Assembly: GCA_900128585.1 (NCBI GenBank)
Contig: LT642238.1
Location: 1-29,372 of the forward strand
Length of the DNA: 29,372 nt
DNA from: Stramenopiles sp. TOSAG23-3
Lineage: Eukaryota; Sar
Reading direction: 5' to 3'
A program made the translations under genes and the position numbers. Positions 10,601-18,184 of this stretch are shown piece by piece (position 1 is the first letter of the stretch; each line of letters begins with the position of its first letter). The notes under the pieces were generated by a model, which saw nothing but the letters and a program-made list of their open reading frames with translations, was not told where the DNA came from and did not search any database.

Positions 10601-10959
10601 AAACAAAACTGGGATTCAAGAGAGAGCGAACACCATTTGTACTGACCCCAGAGATGGCACAAGTCATGGGGGGGGAAGGCGCAGAAGACTACAATCGTTT
10701 CGTAGATTACTGCGGAAAGGCATATAATATTTTACGCAAACATGCCCATTCGTTGGTGGTACTATGCCGGCTAATGATCCCAGCAGGAATGCCTGAGTTA
10801 CAAGACGCTAAAGACATCGAATATATGGTAGAAATGCTTCAGCTAAACCTTAAAAGCAAAGATGCTACTGTTTTTATGAAAAAACAAATTGCCAGGTCGT
10901 TGGCAGATTTTTATAGACGAATCGATAATCTGTTGCATAATATAAAGACTGGATTATAA
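4657..10959 (+). CDS. PI3-kinase with SH3, Tudor-like and three cyclic-nucleotide-binding domains
   Basis: A single-exon 2,100-aa lipid kinase, expected to phosphorylate the 3-position of phosphoinositides at membranes. Numbering starts at the first in-frame ATG. Domains: SH3 (about 88-143, ending GFVPISYVE); SH3 (149-213); Tudor-like module (358-418, IDGTYDVQL); three cyclic-nucleotide-binding domains (469-566, 588-691, 717-823) with cassettes FGEIAVLQWNRRTAT, FGEVALIENCYRTAT and FGEVALLSQSVRTAT; Ras-binding-like region (935-1045); SH3-like segment (1099-1168); PI3K C2 (1339-1530); helical domain (1591-1766); kinase (1792 to the end). Catalytic residues are present: ATP lysine 1843 in IFKSGDDLRQD, loop LGLGDRHADN (D1955, N1960), DFG 1973-1975. 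The basic activation-loop box KRER (1988-1991) matches class I/II enzymes, not class III. The first 71 codons look less protein-like, and the ATG at 4870 just before the first SH3 is a good alternative start. The region at about 860-930 was not recognised. Confidence 0.93.
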   Translation: MHVMMMMKKKCSNNNCNLLAAAHNNYAPSIQAWFLLLTVGYKITHLQFLALLPRTTTTGKPNQISTRTGAIMIKGVSRTSAPNTVLDVLIAVHTFKGSSTDTLAVRSGEYVALGFQEEDVDGWINVTNVTGVCGFVPISYVEHTMNLQYDVLAKVKFAFHGDPGESQITLSQDELILVSSSTKNCEWIAAKRFQEHSCEEGYAPRSYIEIVADEDSPEGKRCFAKKIGLLGDHVFAAAPGAVIEERSGKGHNLTPLQARHNGLRLRKNRARSVSDMRGSKKPMHRVNGDESTSARKQQRKYGPDLFDSCHTTPLRHNKRTHPMPVRTAYIFGAENIFVERFKTAKEGLSLHGWYTPTENMKVVVVVDREKQKEMLGTIKSVNIDGTYDVQLKQTMMVGKASVSLLQNVSRQDIVPSKWSKVSGNTPPQFLTCMQNGATGSQRCVGTVRDIPFVASLASSAVANGTSPPEFELEQILSTFHYLRFRDLDVIFEEGEEGHSIYIILEGQVGVLSNGRELVRLKSGEWFGEIAVLQWNRRTATCFSVGNTTLLCINKHEFSEIANAFKWLRPAMSSLAAHRTGKLLSRVTFLENLSEDELTLLGGAFVYKGYPDNSVICREGEVGNEFYIIVHGTCRITITNSDGQQEFLRELEAGSWFGEVALIENCYRTATISASSHVTLLVLAAEKFEAFIKRSSQKFVDSLRTNITSTVSQMVTNIPFFKNVSNKEQLASLFHLQQFEEGDVVFREGTKGDAFYILQDGACRVTINNEADVDMLVAQLRTGDFFGEVALLSQSVRTATITCSERTRLLVLPSSSFKSFLAVAPEVKQHLQRHMQRVLQDDKTAGVVKHSRDGPLGIKATFVDIEMLGGLKERSYIQFANSLEWRDAPLLYRLPRGLNSMIDSLPKRILKPNITRFLSSYLDERMYSKMTEKFKNQTITLNIFLPRLKDNFELHSHDLEKNYHFSLSLSIHCTILNAMEELASAMEDTLSTKGAVNLAGYGFKVLGKSNYLIGNGKTLGMYRSVQECQRSEKPLQLVLIQLISISNGEHVSEEANYSGTDLDLLEEEIEFLSNGKAEGNNDLRNKNVTQLRKIRKNASVWTSIVVKPFRKTSVGGLKTTAVQEGEIVLAVFANSTDVREEHGWCGVIQQSVHGLKSGIVPRRIIEPLYETPPIQYDMNRFIQQNKRKKSKILLNRSSVTIGGIIDAPIISHEGSSLGPTALDSSTVESLDAADDYLVDAGIIIPKSEVIRSCVSAPSGKDQYINMLSGKRWIESFEHSSTGILYTKHARQAASLRVKRKSTSQEKTFLHSSSVGRIRGGRIESGSSTISGSCSNADTLRLPYRVRLVEIVNLRALINQAHASVDGYTPGDTFHALGGVVQILVEIVFGGEVLSSNKYEVNCDCVSKRFGVSSNATLHSKWLNFKLPEPYKDETTLTVDDENLRGNFHIENMPLNSKLCFSLFHFPKNCKEPLKAVVLGGTSITVFDFRRVLRDGERKLGIWPLKAADKKIYCKTNPLAQSFLYVRFDKFSRKVRCYLPIRLGCEKRANRNFRHDRSETQREIPKKVLDSFKNTCERLYKAGPSHIFTLAEKVQVWSYRMSLMHKTIALPFVILSVDFTNRGQVQKLYGLLCEWDRLSPVEAMELLDYRFSDYRVRQYAVRVLENLSDSELTELLLQLVQVLKYESFHRSPLSIFLLRRALLNQQEVGHTLFWLLRAEMHDPSCSERYASLMLAYLNNAQNHIPILSLQKDVNTFLENAISKVVQEAQKGKSGNSLRKFAQEELAKINGMLPEKSFLCLGSEWEVGRIIVEDCKVMNSKQKPLWVVFQNGDGHEASEKVYTIFKSGDDLRQDQMTLQILRYMQRLWLNDGIDLRLTPYRCVATGWNVGMLEVVTESNTTANIQKELGSMGALKSSSLFVWLKAQNNGKDNWGEVVDNFVRSCAGYCVASFVLGLGDRHADNIMVKKDGHLFHIDFGHFLGNFKTKLGFKRERTPFVLTPEMAQVMGGEGAEDYNRFVDYCGKAYNILRKHAHSLVVLCRLMIPAGMPELQDAKDIEYMVEMLQLNLKSKDATVFMKKQIARSLADFYRRIDNLLHNIKTGL

Positions 10960-11034
10960 TATTCTATTATTGGTGGCAGTAGAGTGACCGACACCGCCCG
11001 ATCAAAAAATCAGTTAAATTTGAGATTATCGTTA
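10960..11034. other. 3' flank of the PI3-kinase gene
   Basis: Short AT-rich spacer between the kinase stop codon and the first retroelement copy. No canonical AATAAA is visible here, so the kinase transcript may end inside element-derived sequence. Confidence 0.4.
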
Positions 11035-11312
11035 TTTAAATTACTTCAGAGAGACATGAGACATCGGATGAGGAAGTTGATTATGGGTCTCCTGATATCG
11101 ACGCAATTCCACACACTGATTCGGATCATGCATGGAGTACACATAGAAATGATAGTCAAGACTAAGTGACAAGGGGGTATATTGATTACTAAAATCACAA
11201 CAGTAGAGATCAGTTCGCAGTACATTAATTTTAATTACTTAAATTAACAGCCAATGTTTTGTTTTTAAATTACTTAAATAACAGCCAGTTTTTTGTTTAA
11301 AAAAAAACAGGT
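11035..11312 (+). mobile_element. 5'-truncated retroelement copy (copy a) with flanking direct repeats
   Basis: The body at 11047-11263 holds the last codons of the element protein (pattern DEEVDYG...DSDHAW, stop 11163-11165 in the matching frame), a 3' UTR with the conserved box GTTCGCAGTACATTAATTT, and the tail motif. The exact 12-mer TTTAAATTACTT occurs at both edges, 11035-11046 and 11264-11275, as a target-site duplication would. After the second repeat comes a further tail motif (11276-11312), read as the tail of an older copy into which this one inserted. No transposition function is encoded. Confidence 0.65.
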
Positions 11313-12670
11313 AATCAGAGGCCAAGCATTCACATGTTTAAATGAGGACAAACGCCCCAGGGCAATCGGGAACCTTGTCACATCCATTCCCCGTACACTG
11401 GGGCAGTACAACGACGAGCACGCCAACTTCAATGAAGGAAACCAAGCAGATGGCCTTACAATTTATGGGGGTCACCTCCCCCGCGACACATTCCCGATCA
11501 ACAACAGCGCCCAGGGTCCCAACGTCAACCAAACCCCGAACAGCCCGGAGCGGTGGAAGGAACAGTTCAACGCCCTTCTCAACATATGCCGCGACCGGGA
11601 CCTCCATGCCGAGCACTGGGATGTACATTTCTGTCATGAAAAACACACCCAGCTACAGACCAACGAACGATCCAAAGGTTTAAAATACATGCAAGCATGG
11701 AACGATTTCAGAGAAAATGACGACAACGCGGAAGCGCTGGACATCCTGAACTACCCGAACCCTGCTCGCAATGGCGCCCCCAAAATAGTACTTTTTGGGA
11801 TGAGCCTCAGCGGAGCCTTTTCAAAGGGGGCCCAAGCCCTCCTTCACCGCCTCGCGGAAATAAAGTTCCCCACCCCGCTCACCGGTGGAAGCCTCAGCTA
11901 CCTAGCAGCACGCCCGAGATGGATGGATTGGCAGATGCGAATCTTCCAGCGGAACATATCCAATGTGGTCGCCAAGTCTATAGCATCAGGGCTCCGGATA
12001 TTCCGTGCCTATATCCCAAAGGCCCTGCCAATGGACTGTGCCGCCGAAGCAGTCGACATCGCGCCATTTATTAGGCACTCCCAAATCCCGGCCCAAATCC
12101 TGGCTCTGGGCAGCTCGGGCTCGGACTCTGAAGATGAACCGTAATCCTCGGGGGACGAGCATTCCAGCAGCGATGATCCCGATAGTGCCCTGACTATAAT
12201 AGTGTCATCCCCTGGGGATGACGCGGTACCTCAATCCTCAATACAATCCAGCAGTGAGCAATCCAGCATCGCCTCGACCCTATTAGTGCCACCCTTGGAT
12301 GAAGACACAGAGATACAATCCTCCACACAATCATCAGAAGAAGGGAACCAGAGCGTTGCCAGCAGGACGAGACTCCAACTGGCATGCCAACGAACCACAA
12401 CCAACGCATTCCAGACCGAAACTGACGCAAACAATCCTCCCCCGACATCCCAATTTACAAATGACAATCCCTTGACTGATTTACAAGACAGACAACGAGC
12501 ACCTCTAAAACAATTACGCCGCTGCTTTGAAAATTATACAAGGAATGAGTCATCTAGGAGTGAGACACCGGATGAGGAAGTTGATTATTGGGTCATCTGG
12601 AAGCATTGCTAATCCACTTACCGATTCAGATAATGCATGGAGTACACCTGAGAATGATAGTCAACACTAA
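11311..12670 (+). pseudogene. Element protein C-terminal part, broken by one stop and one frameshift
   Basis: One frame is open from about 11293 to 12612 except for a single TAA at 12142-12144, so the 283-codon and 155-codon parts belong together. The first part includes GAPKIVLFGMSLSGAFSKG and RWMDWQMRIFQRNISNVVAK. This weakly recalls the region after the polymerase core in some reverse transcriptases, but I cannot assign it. The second part is Ser/Gln/Asp-rich (SSIQSSSEQSSIAS) and then carries the conserved tail block NPLTDLQDRQRAPLKQLRRC. Near 12590 an extra T (GATTATTGGG where copy a has GATTATGGG) shifts the frame to an early stop. Without it the frame would reach the TAA at 12668-12670, as in sister copies. 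There is no early ATG, so the 5' part is missing. Confidence 0.6.
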
Positions 12671-12787
12671 GTGACAGGGGTATATCGTTTAGTAATACCT
12701 AAAGAGCAAAGATAAGTTCGCAGTACATGAAGGAATGTAAACCTTGAATGTCTAAAGTTAGAGTTCAGTTCGCAGTACATTAATTTT
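11313..12787 (+). mobile_element. Longer retroelement copy (copy b), 5'-truncated
   Basis: It begins directly after the tail of the previous copy, without a start codon, and runs through coding sequence, a 3' UTR with two GCAGTACAT boxes, and the first part of the tail motif. The coding part is much richer in GC than all flanks. The tail is interrupted at about 12798 by copy c. The 3' UTR aligns by eye with copies at 11.1, 20.7, 21.2 and 22.1 kb. I infer a non-LTR-like element because copies are 5'-truncated, lack LTRs and end in an A-run. Confidence 0.6.
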
Positions 12788-13125
12788 AATTACTTAAACC
12801 ACTCAACCCACAGATAACAACCCCTTGACCAATTTACAAGACAGACAACGAGCACCTAAACAACAAATAAGCCGCTGCTTNNNNNNNNNNNNNNNNNNNN
12901 NNNNNNNNNNNNNNNNNNNNNNNNNNNNNNNNNNNNNNNNNNNNNNNNNNNNNNNNNNNNNNNNNNNNNNNNNNNNNNNNNNNNNNNNNNNNNNNNNNTA
13001 CAGAATCAAGTTAGGATTAGGGTACGACGAAGCTAAATTTAATTACTTAAATAACAGCCAATTTTCTTGTTTTTAAAAAAAATTACTTAAATAACAACCA
13101 ATTTTCTTGTTTAAAAAATAGGAAT
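12788..13125 (+). mobile_element. Nested retroelement copy (copy c), containing the assembly gap
   Basis: Starts at 12799 inside the tail of copy b with coding sequence for NPLTNLQDRQRAPKQQ and runs into the gap. Beyond the gap comes a tail motif ending in an A-run (13041-13080), and then a second tail (13081-13125) that is the expected remainder of copy b. AATTACTTAAA is found on both sides of the insert, at 12788-12798 and 13081-13091, consistent with an 11-bp target-site duplication. Most of the body lies in the unsequenced stretch. Confidence 0.6.
12881..12998. other. Assembly gap (118 N)
   Basis: A run of 118 undetermined bases in a repeated element, probably because the repeat could not be resolved. 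The true length may differ. Confidence 0.99.
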
Positions 13126-13159
13126 AATTATTTTGGTTTTTTAAACTTGTGAGGCAGGC

Positions 13160-16100
13160 TCATTCTTTTCGTTTCTTCTGCTTCTTCTTCTTCTTCTTAC
13201 CATGCGTTGGTGCGTTCGCTTTTTTCGCCTTGTTTTTACGACTTTTTTTCTCTTTTTTGCGTTTTCGAAGTCTCGACTTTGTATCGTCGTCCAACGAAAT
13301 GTCGCCCAAGCAGACGTCGTCACTCAATGTGCTGCTGCTACGCCGTCTTTTTTCAACCTGGGGTGTACCTTTAGCCGTGAGATTCACTGGCATAGCGTAG
13401 TCTTTTGCAACGATATAGTTGCCCGTGCCTGTCTGAGTTACTCGGTTCGCTATAAATGGAAGTGGAATTTTATCACGTTTTTTGTAATCATCTCCTAATT
13501 TTTCTTGCTTGCTCTTTGAAAAATGTTAGTTAAACTACAGAATAATAAAATACTAGATGGAGAAGAAAGCGTCAAGAACAATGGAGACTGTTGTGGAAAG
13601 GTCACCCATCACCATCACCAAACCGGAAAAGATCGGTCGCAGTTTTTATCGCGCGAGCTCGTTCCTTAAAACGCGGGTGGCGGAGAAGATATAATCGGCG
13701 CGCAATATAGCAGTTGCTTCGTTTACGCATGATAATGGAAGACGGGAAACGTTTGTAAATTACTTACCTTCAAGGATAAAGAGCCCCGCTCCCCATCCTT
13801 TGGGTCCAAAAAATCCCATTCATTTTCATGGAATTTTCCTACTTCCCGAGTTACTTCCTGTGAAACTGAAGGGATTTTGTTTGGGGTAGCGGCAAAGCAG
13901 GTGTATCCGGTTTGTTTTGGGCAAAATCTTACCTCATCAGTTACAAAATTCTGAGCAAACTTTTCTGCTGCTGCTTCATCTGCGTTAATCCACGTGTTCA
14001 AATCTAATCCTTCGGGCAAAGGTACCGAGTCTTGGGCTTTTGGGTGTACCGCCTTCAATTCCTCAGCGTGCACAGCACGAAGAGCGCTAGCAATCGTAAC
14101 ATAACTTCCTGGGCCAGTACTCTTGCTCATCGTACTTCTGACATGCCCCAAAATGGCTTTTAATGCCACGCCTCTTTCTTGGACTTCGATGTGAGCACTG
14201 CTCGCAAAAGGCAGCGATAATGGCAGTGCAACTTGTACAAATTCGTCCAGTTGGGTAGATGGAATAAAATCAGGTGTTTGCAAAAAGTTCAAAACAATTT
14301 TCAAGACACTTTGAATAAAACTGCCTTGGACCGTGGATGGTAACTTGAGTGTCCTTGGGCACAAAAGTGTTTGCATGAGAAGTTTACAGTGCGATATATT
14401 GGTATCGATACCACCTTTACACTCCTCATTTCCGCTGCTCTCTCCTTGATCCACCCCCAGCATAGAGGAATACTCCCCTACGATGAAAGCTGCAGCCACG
14501 AGTACATTTACCATACCTGCGTCGTCGTCCCTGATGGGGCCATTCAATAATCTGCCATCGGTAAGAATCTGTGCAATTTCAGTCGCCACAAAGCTACGCA
14601 CGGATGCGACACGCATGCAAATATCAATTAATTGAATTGCTATAGGCCCACCAAAAGACCCATTGTTAACATTAATGAGTTCAATAAGGATAGAAACGTA
14701 CCATGCGAAGTCATTTACGTAAGCGTAACGATCCTTCGAGCACACCCACAATATTTTTTCGACAACTGCATCGCGATAGACATCGTCAGATGTCGCTGCG
14801 TGTCTCATTAATTTACGAACAACTTCTACAATATTCCGTTTAGTGATCATTCCACACAGTAAATTTAGGGCACGAAGGCGAATAGTCATGTCCTCATCTC
14901 GCAAGCAGCCTAAGATGACCGCCCTGTGTCTAGCCACGGCTGTGGGGTATGATGCCATCATGGAAGAAAGTCCGACCAAACCCAAATACTTTAGATTTTG
15001 GTCGGGATCCGACAGGAAGCTTTGAAGTTTATCTGTGCACAAGTTTACAACTCGCAGTAAATTTGCTGGGGTTTCGCCTTCAGTTGCAAGAAGGTGCGAC
15101 AACGCAATTGTCGCTGTGTTGATACACTCATACATTAGAGATTTTGCAGGAGTAGTTTGTATAATGTTGCACAGTGGTCCCAATGCTTTCTTCGCAAGCC
15201 GTGGTTCTTCAGACATTAGCGTCCCTAATAGCTTCACAACTTTTATCAGCATCCAATTGTTTGATGCATTTTGCAAAAGGGTAAAGAACACAGGGACCAA
15301 GGATATGTAATTCTTGGGCCGCTTGCGGGCAAGCTCACAGACGACGTTGACAGCGCACGAAACGACGGATACATCATCGTCAAGTCTTTGGAGAATCAGA
15401 GTATGATGGTTAGGGATGTTCGCGTCCTGTGAGTAAATGAGAACTGCTAGAGTGGATTTGGCGGGGATAGCGTAAGCTTCCCGAAAGAGAGAAAAGTCTA
15501 AAATGCACTTACAGTTTCTTCTTTAGGTTAGCAAACACCAGGCGCAAACCCTGGGGGTACTTTTCAAACGCTTTGTACATTACCAAAACGGCCTTTTTCC
15601 TCACGTAGACTTGGGAGCTGGTCATCATGCTCACTAAATCGTCCAGCAGGTCTCGGGCCAGGTCACGGTCCATAATATTTGCCACGCAATTAACAGCAGT
15701 ACCAATCGCAAATGAGTGTTTGGAATGCAGATCTTTCTTAAGCAAATTCGTACAAAGTAAAACAAGCTCTTGATTTTGTGGAAATGTTTGGGTAGCAGCC
15801 AGGTACCCCACGCGTTTGTACTTGAAACGCTGGATCGACATGACTTCAATAATATGGAAAGCCGCCCAGCTTGTGTCGAAACCGAGCATCTTTATCTGCA
15901 AAGGCGCGTTTGCGGGGTAAGAGTAACCATCAGTTAGTTAGTGCAAAAAGGTAAATCACGTTCGGAGTGTAAACTTACATAAGTTAGCTTTGATACAGCA
16001 TTTGCTTTCGTTCGATTATCGCTTTTTTTCAACTCGATCTTGATTCGCTGCAGCTCATTTGATACGTACGTGTCAAGGGCATCTTTGTTCGCGCTATAAC

Positions 16101-16230
16101 TCCTTATCTCTTTAACGCTGCAACAATTGAAAATTCATATGTCAGTAATACATTTAGAAAGTGACAAAAGGGTGCCCACAGAAAAACAGAATATTCTTAC
16201 TTACATATCTTGCAAAGTCTTTTCAAACAT
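13160..16230 (-). CDS. AP3D1: AP-3 adaptor complex subunit delta (delta-adaptin), five exons
   Basis: Large subunit of the AP-3 vesicle coat adaptor, which sorts membrane cargo from endosomes or Golgi towards lysosome-type organelles. Exons on the minus strand: 16230-16205, 16117-15979, 15895-15513, 15385-13768 and 13513-13160, giving 839 residues. Introns of 87, 77, 127 and 254 nt all start GTAAGT and end AG, and all junction phases agree. The start MFEKTLQD matches the family N-terminus and is the first in-frame ATG. Family landmarks follow: SKLTYIKMLGFDTSWAAF, RKKAVLVMYKAFEKYPQGLR, SNNWMLIKVVKLLGTL, DPDQNLKYLGLVGLS, RLRALNLLCGMITKRNIVEV and LDLNTWIN. The last exon encodes a basic, Lys-rich tail, as in delta-adaptins of other lineages. 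It is shorter than animal delta (over 1,100 aa) but near plant and yeast lengths. The acceptors of introns 3 and 4 were chosen by phase and are the least certain. The stop lies about 35 bp from a retroelement tail. Confidence 0.93.
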
Positions 16231-18184
16231 ACTTGTACACAAGTCAAAAGATCTACGATCGCCGGTCACCGGTTCACCGCTGCGGAAGTAACTGTTCGCC
16301 CTTTCTCAAAGAACGTGTACAACACCAATTTGTTTGAACGCCGAGTGAAAGTGTGCGAATATTCCGCAAAAAGTGAAGGGAAGGTAGCAACAGCGTGGGT
16401 GTCTTACTATATTACTACTCGCTCGTCGTCGTTGACTTTTACAACAACTTGGAGGAGGAGGAAGAAGAAGGTGGAAGGCACGCCCCCACCCCACCCACCC
16501 ATCAACAAGAATATTTTCTTCTTTTTTTTTCTTTTTTTTTATTAAATTTTTATAGACTATTATTATTTTATATTATTTTAGTAGTCTATTACTGTATTTA
16601 TTAATAATTAATAATTATTATTTATTAGACGACTATTATTGGAATTTATTCCATCATCATCATCATCATTATTGTTGATCTCAGAGTTAGTGGGGGGGGT
16701 GTGGAGAGAGAAGAGAGAATTTTTTATTTTTTTTAATTTAATTCCTAGCAGGGAGTTAGTGTTACACAAAATAACATTGAATAACAAGGAAAATAACGAA
16801 AAAACTTATAATTTTAACCAAAAAAAGTTCTCTTTTATTTTCACTCTACGCATTTATATAGGACATTGTTACAAGAAAACAATAGTATGTAATATATTTT
16901 GTATTTTTTTATTTTTTATTAAGCTAATAATAAATATATATGATTTCTAAATAATTGAGTAGAACGAAGAAGTGCTGTATACATTATGAAATATCCCTGC
17001 TGACACTAGTCCAGGGACCAAAAATATCGAAATAGAAATAAGGAAATAATTAGTTTTTTAGTAAATAAAAGAATTGATATATTAAGGTATTAAATAAAAA
17101 CAATTAAGACATGAAGGAGTCGTCTAGTGTAACAGGGTTCCTGGAACATTAATGTGATTTTTCATATATCGAAATATCATTAGCGTTCTGTGATCTTACA
17201 AAAACTACAACACAAAATATATATAAAGATAATATTGTAAAATAAAATAAAAACCATCATTTCGTGACTCATAAAATAAATCTAAGGTTGTAAGGATGCT
17301 GTTGTCGATGGAGCAATTTTGTACTTCATTGGCGATTTTTGGTTTTTGATACGGTGTAGACAAAGGAAGCCTGTTGTTCCCCTTCTACTACTAAACACTA
17401 ACGCGGCATGGTCCTTAAAACCACAAACACTTCATGCTTTAAACGACTGCCAGACCCCTTAAATCAGCAGGGTGATCGTGCCGGAGGTACGTCTAATATC
17501 ATTATTATTTTTTATAGAGAAGAGGAGTTCTTGGTATTAACCAGGTACCCTCCCAAGTCCCTAATTTAACTAAAAAATAGGAAGAAAAAAAGAAAGAAAG
17601 AAAAAGAAGGGAAAACAATACTACATTCCTATTCATCGGTTTCAGTTGCCGGCCGGGGGCACGCGCCCCCGTTATAATACCTCGTAGCCGTCGTCGCCGA
17701 AGGTTGCCAGTAAATAGTGTGTGTTAGTATCAAGGGTAATGTTCGGTCCTAGTGTAAATAGCTTCAAAACTCTATTCCATTAAAATATCGAAACGAGAAG
17801 CTACCAAGGCGTGTGATTAAATGTTTACCTGCATAATAGTGCTATTTACCCACTGAAAAGGGATCATGATTTTTATTTGTGTGAATTCCAAAAATAACAG
17901 CCTCGTCTTCTACCGCGGGTGCGTACTTCATCGTTGTATCTTCTAAATCCGTTGCCATAAACAACAACAACAAACAAAAAAAACGTTTTAAAAATAAAAA
18001 TAAAATAAAAAACTATTACTAGACGACTAAAAAAAGTACAGAAATACAATAAACCGCAACGAAAAATAAAGTTTTGTCGTAAACCTTCGCATCCTATCAT
18101 CATAAGATAACAAAAGCACGTAAGACCAAAACTGGTGCCTATTTACTACAATAGTTGCGCAGGGAGCAGTTTTATTCCTTGCCG
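16231..18184. promoter_or_regulatory. Divergent intergenic space between AP-3 delta and the ELWxxDGT receptor
   Basis: The two flanking genes point away from each other, so both promoters should lie in these 1.95 kb. The sequence is mostly low complexity: a GGA/GAA run at 16450-16475, poly-pyrimidine at 16511-16540, AT-only stretches at 16540-16640, an ATC microsatellite at 16652-16673, and A/G-rich DNA at 17580-17615. No gene was recognised on either strand. I cannot place a TATA box or start site with confidence. Confidence 0.5.
17654..17671. promoter_or_regulatory. GC-only perfect inverted repeat in AT-rich promoter space
   Basis: CGGGGGC, a 4-base loop ACGC, then GCCCCCG: a 7-bp all-G/C stem standing out from very AT-rich surroundings, about 510 bp upstream of the receptor start codon. 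It could be a protein-binding palindrome or a hairpin. Function unknown. Confidence 0.3.

Noticed and set aside
10984-11169. A 61-codon frame behind the PI3-kinase
   Set aside because: It is an out-of-frame reading of retroelement copy a. The family protein is read in another frame.
11338-11683. Overlapping open frames on both strands inside the retroelement coding region
   Set aside because: They follow from high GC and few stops. Only the frame from about 11,311 continues into the conserved Ser-rich part and tail block seen in other copies.
13009-13022. TTAGGATTAGGG near the gap as a second telomere tract
   Set aside because: Only one exact unit plus a variant, inside element sequence, so chance is likely.
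15386-15512. The acceptor ACTCACAG at about 15428 in AP-3 intron 3
   Set aside because: It looks like a good splice acceptor, but using it puts the next exon out of phase and gives a stop. The later CCAAAG keeps the frame and the family sequence.
16210-16950. Several open frames in the AP-3/receptor spacer
   Set aside because: They are built from homopolymers and simple repeats (poly-Phe, poly-Glu, Pro-His) and overlap the AP-3 5' flank.
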